From contig CASFMG010000034.1 in assembly GCA_949295755.1 (NCBI GenBank), forward strand, positions 1-8,205: 8,205 nt of DNA, written 5' to 3'. A program made the translations under genes and the position numbers. Below the pieces are notes generated by a model. The model was not told where the DNA came from. It made no database searches and worked only from the letters and a program-made list of their open reading frames with translations. Positions 1 through 5,186 of the stretch are shown one piece after another (position 1 is the first letter of the stretch; each line of letters begins with the position of its first letter). This DNA comes from an uncultured Christensenella sp. (GTDB taxonomy: Bacteria; Bacillota; Clostridia; Christensenellales; UBA1242).

Positions 1-674
1 TACATAATATTTTCTATATTATCATTAAAAAGCCAACTTGCATATGTATAACCCTTGTCATCTGTGTAATCTCTAATGTCCATAAAATCTGTTTCGCCAT
101 TTGCAATTTTGTCATTTGCTTCATTAACAAAATATTCAAAATCATTTTCGCTTAACTTTATTTTGTAATTTTTGCCAAAAGTTTCTAAATTTTGTTTTAT
201 TGTTGTTTGTTCTTCAATTGTGTAATCGTGTTTTAAATATCCTAGTCTTTCATCTAAATTGTAAATAAATGCAAAATTTACTTTTCGTTCTTTTATACCT
301 GTAATAGTAATGTTTAAATTTTCTTTTACATTTGAAAAATTAAAAGTGCCAAGTTGCAAACTATTACCCAAAATTTGTTGTGTAGTATTTTTTGTGTATG
401 TATTTGTAAAGTATTCACTGTTTTCTTTACCATTAAATAATACTTTCATATTAGAATAATCATACACATCAAATCCTGTTAAATAAGAATAACTATTGTA
501 AAAATCACTTACTTTGCAATTAGCATTTTGTGAACTTAATAAATCTGCATAATACATCTCGTTATTTGCTTGAAAAGTAATTTTATAGTCTTTCTTTCCA
601 CAAGCAAATAAAAGACTCAAACAAGGAATTATTAATAAAAATGTTAAAACACTAAAAACAATTTTCTTTTTCAT
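1..674 (-). CDS. Partial lipoprotein of unknown function (C-terminus outside window)
   Basis: The gene starts at the ATG at 674-672 and stays open to the left edge, giving 224 codons with no stop, so the protein continues outside the window. An ideal ribosome binding site (AGGAGG, 681-686) lies 6-7 bases before the start. The N-terminus is a classic lipoprotein signal: positive MKKK, a hydrophobic stretch at about residues 5-24, then the lipobox L22-F23-A24-C25 followed by G-K-K. Signal peptidase II should cleave before C25, leaving a lipidated protein on the outer face of the membrane. The mature part is polar and rich in N, Y, K, T and E, with no domain I recognise. A promoter lies just upstream, so it is transcribed separately from aspS. 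Secretion and lipidation are well supported; the function is unknown. Confidence 0.85.
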   Translation of the reverse strand, partial: MKKKIVFSVLTFLLIIPCLSLLFACGKKDYKITFQANNEMYYADLLSSQNANCKVSDFYNSYSYLTGFDVYDYSNMKVLFNGKENSEYFTNTYTKNTTQQILGNSLQLGTFNFSNVKENLNITITGIKERKVNFAFIYNLDERLGYLKHDYTIEEQTTIKQNLETFGKNYKIKLSENDFEYFVNEANDKIANGETDFMDIRDYTDDKGYTYASWLFNDNIENIM

Positions 675-722
675 AAAATCCTCCTAAAAGTTATATATGC
701 CAAGGGGAATAAATATTTGAAG

Positions 723-751
723 ATTATATAACCAATTTTAGTTTATCACAA
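723..751 (-). promoter_or_regulatory. Promoter of the lipoprotein gene
   Basis: On the minus strand a -35 of TTGTGA (751-746) is followed by a 17-bp spacer and a perfect -10 of TATAAT (728-723). Transcription should begin near 716, giving a leader of about 40 bases before the ATG at 674. It sits downstream of the aspS terminator, which supports an independent transcript. Confidence 0.7.
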
Positions 752-793
752 AATATTAAAATAATAAAATATTATTAACATTTTACTAAAAAT

Positions 794-820
794 AAAAAAC
801 CGACATAAGTCGGTTTTTTT
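794..820 (-). terminator. Intrinsic terminator of aspS
   Basis: The inverted repeat CCGAC (800-804) / GTCGG (809-813) has a 4-base loop and is flanked by A and T runs that extend the stem to about 11 bp and supply a U tract on either strand. It begins directly after, and partly overlaps, the aspS stop codon at 821-819. The symmetry means it could also stop transcription coming from the left. Confidence 0.9.
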
Positions 821-2582
821 ATTCTGTTATTTTTATATGAACTTCTTTTAGTTGTTTTTCTGTTACTTCGCTTGGTGCGTTCATTAAAATATCTTGTGCT
901 TTTTTATTCATTGGGAACGCAATTATTTCTCTTATACTTTCTTCGCCAAGAAGTAGCATAACCATTCTATCCACTCCCGGAGCAATTCCTGCGTGTGGTG
1001 GTGGTCCATATGAAAATGCGTTATACAACGCTGGGAATTTTGATTGAACAACATCTTCGCCAAGTCCAACAATTTCAAATGCTTTAAGCATCATTTCTGG
1101 GTCATGATTTCTCACAGCACCTGATGACAATTCTATTCCATTGCAAACTAAATCGTATTGATATGCTTTTAGAGTAAGTGCAAATTCTTTATCTTGTTTT
1201 GCTTTCTCAAGTGAATCTATTCCACCTTGTGGCATAGAAAATGGATTATGACAAAATTCTATTTCGCCTGACTCATCGCCAATTTCATACATTGGGAAAT
1301 CAACAATCCAACAAAACTCATAACATTCTTTATTTATGTGGTTATTTGTTGAATAGCCAACTTTTTTTACGATTACACCTGCCGATTTCTGCGCTGTTTT
1401 TTTGTCGCCTGCCGTTACAAATACTATTGTGTTTGGTTTTAATTGTAAACTATCAAATAATTGAGTTTTGATTTCTTGCATAAATTTTGCAATTCCACCA
1501 ACAATTTCGTTATTTTCGTCTATTTTAAACCAATATACTTTGTTTTGCGCTTGAACTTCTATATCTGCAACAAGATTATCAATAAATTTTCTTGATTCTG
1601 TAAAATTGTCAACAACAACACACTTTACCGTTTTGTTTTTTAACACTTCAAAAGTCGACATTTGCATTAAATTTGTAACATCACTAACTGTAAGGTCTAT
1701 CCTAAGGTCAGGTTTATCTGAACCATATTTTTCCAATGCTTCGTTATATGGTACTCTTATAAAAGGTGCCTTTGATGCCTTTTTGTATTTTCCATATTTT
1801 TCAAATACAGGTGGAAGAACCTTTTCTATAACACTAAAAACATCTTCTTGGTCAGCAAATGCCATTTCCATATCTAATTGATAAAACTCTCCTGGTGAAC
1901 GGTCCTGTCTTGCATCTTCATCTCTAAAACAAGGTGCAATTTGAAAATATCTATCAAATCCCGATGTCATTAAAAGTTGTTTAAATTGTTGTGGTGCTTG
2001 TGGAAGTGCATAGAACTTGCCCGGATAATTTCTTGATGGTACAAGATAGTCTCTTGCTCCTTCTGGCGATGAACTTGTTAGTATTGGAGTTGTTATCTCT
2101 AAAAAGTTTTCTTCTATCATTCTTTGCCTAAGTTCAGCAACAATTTTGCTTCTTAAAATAATTTTTTGTTTAACTTCTGGATTTCTTAAATCAAGATATC
2201 TATATTTAAGTCTTATATTCTCATCAACCTGTGTTGAATGATTTACTTCAAATGGAAGTTCGTTAAATTTACACTTTCCTAAAACTTCAAGTTTTTCACA
2301 AACAACTTCAATATCTCCCGTTTCCATTTTGGGATTTTTTGAAATTCTTTCTCTTACTTCTCCTTCAACAGATATAGTTGATTCACAATTTATAGAATTA
2401 ACCTGTTCAATAATTTCTTGATTGTCTGCAACAATTTGAGTTTTTCCATAAAAATCTCTTAAAACTAAAAACATTAAATTTTTGCTAACACTTCTAACAT
2501 TTTCTAACCACCCAACAAGTTTAACTTTTTCTCCTACATTATTTATTCTTAATTCGCCTGCGTTGTGCGTTCTGTTTTGCAT
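819..2582 (-). CDS. aspS: Aspartyl-tRNA synthetase, bacterial type
   Basis: This class II synthetase attaches aspartate to tRNA-Asp in the cytoplasm using ATP. Its 587 residues are the normal length for the bacterial form. In order it shows an N-terminal OB-fold anticodon-binding domain (about 1-105), the class II core with the GARDYLVPSR segment (175-184), the Q-A-P-Q aspartate-site motif (195-198), motif 2 with F-R-D-E-D (219-223), the bacterial GAD insertion (about 290-420) and motif 3 G-I-A-P-G-V-D-R ending at R539. The start is fixed by AAGGAG (2590-2595), 7 bases before the ATG. It has its own promoter and terminator and so is monocistronic. The OB-fold loop near residues 28-37 (NVRSVSKNLM) differs from the usual RRDxGG type by sequence and by one extra residue. 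That region helps decide whether the enzyme also charges tRNA-Asn, which cannot be settled here. Confidence 0.98.
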   Translation of the reverse strand: MQNRTHNAGELRINNVGEKVKLVGWLENVRSVSKNLMFLVLRDFYGKTQIVADNQEIIEQVNSINCESTISVEGEVRERISKNPKMETGDIEVVCEKLEVLGKCKFNELPFEVNHSTQVDENIRLKYRYLDLRNPEVKQKIILRSKIVAELRQRMIEENFLEITTPILTSSSPEGARDYLVPSRNYPGKFYALPQAPQQFKQLLMTSGFDRYFQIAPCFRDEDARQDRSPGEFYQLDMEMAFADQEDVFSVIEKVLPPVFEKYGKYKKASKAPFIRVPYNEALEKYGSDKPDLRIDLTVSDVTNLMQMSTFEVLKNKTVKCVVVDNFTESRKFIDNLVADIEVQAQNKVYWFKIDENNEIVGGIAKFMQEIKTQLFDSLQLKPNTIVFVTAGDKKTAQKSAGVIVKKVGYSTNNHINKECYEFCWIVDFPMYEIGDESGEIEFCHNPFSMPQGGIDSLEKAKQDKEFALTLKAYQYDLVCNGIELSSGAVRNHDPEMMLKAFEIVGLGEDVVQSKFPALYNAFSYGPPPHAGIAPGVDRMVMLLLGEESIREIIAFPMNKKAQDILMNAPSEVTEKQLKEVHIKITE

Positions 2583-2612
2583 ACTTTTTCTCCTTGTATT
2601 TTTACAATTTAA

Positions 2613-2641
2613 AGTATATCAATATAATAAACAAAAATCAA
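2613..2641 (-). promoter_or_regulatory. Promoter of aspS
   Basis: On the minus strand a -35 of TTGATT (2641-2636), a 17-bp spacer ending in TGA (extended -10), and a -10 of TATACT (2618-2613) are visible. Transcription should start near 2606, leaving a leader of only about 24 bases. That leaves no room for a T-box, a common control of synthetase genes in Firmicutes. Confidence 0.75.
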
Positions 2642-3239
2642 ATATAAAAATAGTTTTAATAAACGAAAATACACTTTTATTTATTGTTAATATCATAATA
2701 ATAATTTATAATGAAATTTTATTCTTACTTTTAATTAGTAAAATATTAATATAAGTATGAAGTAATAAGTTGCACATTTTTGTATTTATATAATTGTCGA
2801 TACTTTAATTATTCTTGTAATATCCATAGTATTTAGAGACAAATCTAAATTGCTTTTATTTTATACAATTTACATAATCTTAAAATATAATTATATGGGT
2901 TACTAGAAATTTTTAAGTTTTAAATTAGCAAGATTTGCCAATTTATAAATATTTTTTATTATATGTTTTTTATGAATGAAATTACGAAAAAATATTCTCA
3001 TTTTGGGTTTATTTTACTTTTTGTGCATAGTTTTTCTAACATATATTTAAATATAATAGCCATTTTATATTATCTATAACTGATCTATTTTTTAACCAAT
3101 AAACTACAAAGAAAAATAAGATATTTAAAAAATAATTTTTTAAGTCAAATATTAACAAAATATATTCTTTTAAATATTCTATAATTTAAAACAATGAATA
3201 ATTTATTTTTGTAAATATTGTCAATTAATTAAAATGTTA
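2642..3239. other. Extremely AT-rich stretch without a recognisable gene
   Basis: About 600 bp between the aspS promoter and the tRNA-His promoter. Both strands are dense in stop codons. No ribosome binding site is paired with a convincing reading frame, and no structured RNA family was recognised. The only local structure I could pick out is a short imperfect hairpin at 2921-2945 (6 bp, one mismatch, then GCAA/TTGC with a 3-base loop). A 38-codon hydrophobic frame at 2963-3079 on the plus strand lacks a ribosome binding site and is not called as a gene. Confidence 0.6.
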
Positions 3240-3268
3240 TTGACAAATAACAAATTTTATGCTAGATT
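3240..3268 (+). promoter_or_regulatory. Promoter of tRNA-His
   Basis: A consensus -35 TTGACA (3240-3245) is separated by 17 bp from a -10 TAGATT (3263-3268), which is preceded by TGC, making it an extended -10. Transcription should begin near 3275, about 9 bases before the mature 5' end of the tRNA, leaving a short leader for RNase P. Confidence 0.85.
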
Positions 3269-3283
3269 TTCTCTGGTGCTTGT

Positions 3284-3361
3284 GGTGGTTGTAGCGTAGA
3301 TGGTTATCGCGCCAGATTGTGGCTCTGGAGAACATGGGTTCGAATCCCATCAATCACCCCA
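3284..3361 (+). tRNA. tRNA-His, anticodon GTG
   Basis: The sequence folds into a complete cloverleaf. The acceptor stem is 8 bp (GGTGGTTG with CAATCACC), meaning the extra G(-1) typical of tRNA-His is encoded and pairs with C73. The D arm is GCG...CGC. The anticodon arm is CCAGA-TTGTGGC-TCTGG, with GTG at the anticodon positions. The T arm is ATGGG-TTCGAAT-CCCAT. The 3' CCA is encoded (3359-3361). It lies alone on the plus strand, convergent with the membrane-protein gene downstream, and has its own promoter and terminator. Confidence 0.97.
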
Positions 3362-3362
3362 T

Positions 3363-3394
3363 AAAAAAAATCACGATTCATTCGTGATTTTTTT
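3363..3394 (+). terminator. Intrinsic terminator of tRNA-His
   Basis: The hairpin TCACGA (3371-3376) / TCGTGA (3382-3387) has a 5-base loop, is extended by flanking A and T runs, and ends in a T tract at 3388-3394. It starts immediately after the encoded CCA. Confidence 0.9.
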
Positions 3395-3430
3395 AATAAT
3401 TAAATAACAATTTTAAAAATTTTTATTTAT

Positions 3431-3461
3431 ATAAAAGATGAACAAAATGTTCGTCTTTTAT
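3431..3461 (-). terminator. Hairpin between convergent genes, probable terminator of the membrane-protein gene
   Basis: A 13-base inverted repeat (3431-3443 with 3449-3461, 5-base loop) lies 11 bases past the stop of the minus-strand membrane-protein gene. Read on the minus strand, the stem has one C-A mismatch. Read on the plus strand, the same position is a G-U pair and the stem is unbroken. Only a weak U tract follows on either strand. It probably helps end the minus-strand transcript and may back up the tRNA terminator. Confidence 0.6.
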
Positions 3462-3472
3462 TATTAATTTCA

Positions 3473-3967
3473 TTATTTCTTTTTGCTTGCAACCATTCCA
3501 AAAATACTAAATACAAGTCCACCAACAACCATCATAATTGCACCTATTTGTGGTAAAATTGTTGAAGTTACTTTTATGTATTCGCTAGTTGATGTATTGC
3601 TAAAAACAAATGTTAAAAGTGTTGCAACGCTTGCTATTGTAAGAATTAAAACCAACAATGCCAACAATTTTTTAATTTTATTTAGTGTAGCAACTTTTCC
3701 AACATTAGCAAGTTGCAAAACAAACAAAATTACATATACAGCTGATAGACAAAGCATAACAACTGCCAAAACATCTGTTATTGTTGCAAATGCAACACCA
3801 TCTGGTTGTAAAGGTCCCCAATCGCCAAAAATGTTAATTGAATCAATTTTTGTTGTTTCATTTGCTGCAATAACTGTTGGCGCATACATTGCCAAAAACA
3901 TAGGCAATATTAAAAGAACCATTCCAACTGCTGCAATTAAATTTAAAATTAGTTTTTTTGTTTTCAT
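3473..3967 (-). CDS. Small four-helix membrane protein of unknown function
   Basis: This 164-residue protein is predicted to sit in the cytoplasmic membrane with four helices at about residues 6-28, 64-87, 99-122 and 137-159. Charges follow the positive-inside rule: the N-terminal K-T-K-K, the loop 88-100 (K-V-A...K-I-K-K) and the C-terminal KKK would all be cytoplasmic. That leaves an external loop of about 35 residues (29-63), containing G-D-W-G-P, and a short Ser/Thr-rich loop (123-136). The first segment could instead be a signal peptide, since it ends with A-A near 34-35. A purine-rich ribosome binding site (GGGGGAAG, 3970-3977) precedes the ATG. A promoter directly upstream separates it from rplL, and the gene converges on tRNA-His. 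I recognise no family, and no function can be assigned. Confidence 0.8.
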   Translation of the reverse strand: MKTKKLILNLIAAVGMVLLILPMFLAMYAPTVIAANETTKIDSINIFGDWGPLQPDGVAFATITDVLAVVMLCLSAVYVILFVLQLANVGKVATLNKIKKLLALLVLILTIASVATLLTFVFSNTSTSEYIKVTSTILPQIGAIMMVVGGLVFSIFGMVASKKK

Positions 3968-3985
3968 ATCTTCCCCCTTAGTTTA

Positions 3986-4014
3986 AGGATACAATATATA
4001 TTCTTTTGTGTCAA
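3986..4014 (-). promoter_or_regulatory. Promoter of the four-helix membrane-protein gene
   Basis: On the minus strand a consensus -35 TTGACA (4014-4009), a 17-bp spacer and a -10 of TATCCT (3991-3986) are seen. The start would be near 3979, only about 12 bases before the ATG, so the leader holds little more than the ribosome binding site. Confidence 0.75.
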
Positions 4015-4035
4015 ATGAATAATACTATTTATTAA

Positions 4036-4066
4036 ATAAAAAAATACTAGGATAACCCTAGTATTT
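4036..4066 (-). terminator. Intrinsic terminator of the rplJ-rplL operon
   Basis: A perfect 10-bp stem AAATACTAGG (4042-4051) / CCTAGTATTT (4057-4066) with a 5-base loop is followed, on the minus strand, by a run of seven Ts. It lies about 24 bases past the rplL stop and upstream of the next promoter, so the operon ends here without rpoB. Confidence 0.92.
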
Positions 4067-4089
4067 ACATACAAATCTCATATGTTAAA

Positions 4090-4461
4090 TTATTTAAGTT
4101 CAACTGTTGCGCCAACTTCTTTAAGTTTTGCTTCCATTGCTTTTGCTTCTTCTGCTGGAACATTTTCTTTAACATTTGCAGGAGCACCATCAACAACTGC
4201 TTTTGCTTCGCCAAGTCCAAGACCTGTGATTTCTCTAACTGCTTTAATAACAGCAATTTTATTTGCACCAGCCTCTTTTAATACAACAGTAAATTCTGAT
4301 TTTTCTTCTGCTTGAGCTGCTGCTCCACCTTGTGCACCACCTGCAACAACTGCAGCAGCTGCACTAACTCCAAATTCTTCTTCTAACATTTTAACAAGGT
4401 CGTTAAGTTCAACAACGCTAAGACCTTTCACTTCTTCAACAAACTTATTTAAATCTGCCAT
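4090..4461 (-). CDS. rplL: 50S ribosomal protein L7/L12
   Basis: This is the acidic stalk protein of the large subunit. Dimers bind the C-terminal helix of L10 and recruit and activate translational GTPases such as EF-Tu and EF-G. The 123 residues are the usual length. The N-terminal dimerisation domain (about 1-33), the flexible Ala/Gly-rich hinge (about 34-52) and the globular C-terminal domain (about 53-123, with E-F-T-V-V-L-K, G-A-N-K-I-A-V-I-K and G-L-G-L-G-E-A-K) are all present. Its ribosome binding site AAGGAAG (4469-4475) lies 7 bases before the start. It follows rplJ by 30 bp and must be co-transcribed with it, since no promoter or terminator lies between. A strong terminator follows. 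Confidence 0.98.
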   Translation of the reverse strand: MADLNKFVEEVKGLSVVELNDLVKMLEEEFGVSAAAAVVAGGAQGGAAAQAEEKSEFTVVLKEAGANKIAVIKAVREITGLGLGEAKAVVDGAPANVKENVPAEEAKAMEAKLKEVGATVELK

Positions 4462-4491
4462 TTTTTTACTTCCTTTTAATATTTTAATTTT

Positions 4492-4977
4492 TTATTTTTT
4501 GTCAGCAATTGCTTTTAAACAAACTGCAAGACCTCTCATTGGTGAAGATAACATACCAACAAGTTGAGCAAGTAATACTTCTTTTGAAGGTATTTTTGCA
4601 AGTTTTTTAATAGCATTTGCATCTACAATGGTATTATTGTAAATTCCAAATTTTACTGTAAAAGCACAATTTTCACTCGAAGCACCATCAATGATTTTTG
4701 CAGGAGCAACTTCGTCTTCATAGCCAAAAGCAACTGCATTTGTACCTTCTAGATAACTTTCACAACCAGTGTATCCAAGTTCATTTAATGCTCTTACCAC
4801 AAGTCTATTTTTGTAAACTCTGTACTCTGCACCGTTTTTTCTAAAATCTGCACGAAGTTTTGTATCTTGTGCAACAGTGAGTCCACGATAGTCAACAAAA
4901 ACAACTGTTTTTGCTTTTTGAAGTTTTTCTTTAATTTCTTCAACAAGCGCTTGTTTTGCTTCTAAATTTGCACTCAT
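4492..4977 (-). CDS. rplJ: 50S ribosomal protein L10
   Basis: L10 binds 23S rRNA at the base of the stalk through its N-terminal domain and holds L7/L12 dimers on its C-terminal helix. As the L10-L7/L12 complex it also represses its own mRNA in bacteria that carry an L10 leader. At 161 residues it is normal or slightly short for the family. The N-terminal region shows the typical K-T-V-V-F-V-D-Y-R-G-L-T segment (about 23-34), followed by L-R-x-x-F-R and the Y-R-V-Y-K-N-R-L core. AAAGGAGG (4983-4990) precedes the ATG by 5 bases. The gene is first in a two-gene operon with rplL and is preceded by a structured leader containing a terminator, so expression is probably set by attenuation. Confidence 0.97.
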   Translation of the reverse strand: MSANLEAKQALVEEIKEKLQKAKTVVFVDYRGLTVAQDTKLRADFRKNGAEYRVYKNRLVVRALNELGYTGCESYLEGTNAVAFGYEDEVAPAKIIDGASSENCAFTVKFGIYNNTIVDANAIKKLAKIPSKEVLLAQLVGMLSSPMRGLAVCLKAIADKK

Positions 4978-5011
4978 TTTTGCCTCCTTTTTTAGATTTG
5001 TATGTTTTAAT

Positions 5012-5140
5012 TAAAAAATCCTTTTGGCCAAAGAAAAGCCGAAAGGATATATACCAATCTAAACTTTACCTCGGCAAGCACAATAAATTGTTTACGATTA
5101 CTCACTTGCTGTCTTTGGAAAAGGCATTTATTTAATTAAC
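5012..5140 (-). ncRNA. L10-type leader RNA (autoregulatory) of rplJ-rplL
   Basis: The 5' untranslated region of rplJ is about 160 bases long and folds extensively. A local fold is closed by GCAAG (5109-5105) with CUUGC (5078-5074) and contains a small hairpin at 5091-5080. An intrinsic terminator lies near the 3' end (5048-5013). A 5' segment CCUUUUCCAAAG (5124-5113) can pair over 12 bp, with a 2-base bulge, to the 3' half of that terminator (5033-5020). The two structures exclude each other. Position, layout and the adjoining rplJ gene match the known L10 leader family, in which the L10-L7/L12 complex binds the leader. The polarity of the switch here is inferred, not shown. Confidence 0.8.
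5013..5048 (-). terminator. Attenuator terminator in the L10 leader
   Basis: On the minus strand ATCCTTT (5048-5042) pairs with AAAGGAT (5024-5018), then after a C-A mismatch GGC (5040-5038) pairs with GCC (5028-5026) around a 9-base loop. Six Ts follow (5018-5013). It stands 36 bases before rplJ, inside its own leader, so it must be conditional. Confidence 0.82.
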
Positions 5141-5144
5141 GCAA

Positions 5145-5166
5145 TAATGCTAGCATAATGCTAGCA
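5145..5166. repeat. Two tandem 11-bp repeats, each holding an 8-bp palindrome
   Basis: TAATGCTAGCA occurs twice with no gap (5145-5155 and 5156-5166). Each copy contains the perfect palindrome TGCTAGCA (5148-5155 and 5159-5166), so the palindrome centres are 11 bp apart, about one helical turn. They cover the spacer and -10 of the rplJ promoter and could be a paired operator or simply a small duplication that supplied the extended -10. Confidence 0.85.
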
Positions 5167-5175
5167 CTTTGTCAA
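5147..5175 (-). promoter_or_regulatory. Promoter of rplJ-rplL
   Basis: On the minus strand a consensus -35 TTGACA (5175-5170), a 17-bp spacer ending in TGC (extended -10) and a -10 of TAGCAT (5152-5147) are seen. Transcription should begin near 5140. The spacer and -10 are built from two tandem 11-bp repeats, reported separately. The -35 starts only 11 bases after the end of the PHP gene. Confidence 0.85.
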
Positions 5176-5186
5176 CTATTTTTTTG

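Noticed and set aside
819..2582. Reassigned UGA (Mollicutes-like code), considered because of the very low GC content
   Set aside because: Tryptophan in AspRS is encoded by TGG (for example in V-G-W-L), the proteins read through without in-frame TGA, and the encoded proteins have normal lengths under the standard code.
2963..3079. Plus-strand 38-codon hydrophobic frame (begins M-F-F-M-N-E-I)
   Set aside because: There is no ribosome binding site before either ATG, no promoter nearby, and such hydrophobic frames arise by chance in AT-rich DNA. It vaguely recalls the first helix of a transporter, but not enough to call a pseudogene.
2619..3240. T-box or other riboswitch upstream of aspS
   Set aside because: The aspS promoter lies only about 30 bases before the gene, so the leader is too short for a T-box, and no terminator hairpin or T-box sequence is seen upstream.
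3483..3986. Plus-strand open frame of 167 codons opposite the first membrane-protein gene
   Set aside because: It lies antisense to a gene that has a promoter, a binding site and a sensible membrane topology. The plus frame has no binding site and reads as the mirror of those codons.
5145..5166. Tandem repeats considered as a CRISPR or mobile-element remnant
   Set aside because: There are only two 11-bp copies with no spacers, and they coincide exactly with promoter elements.
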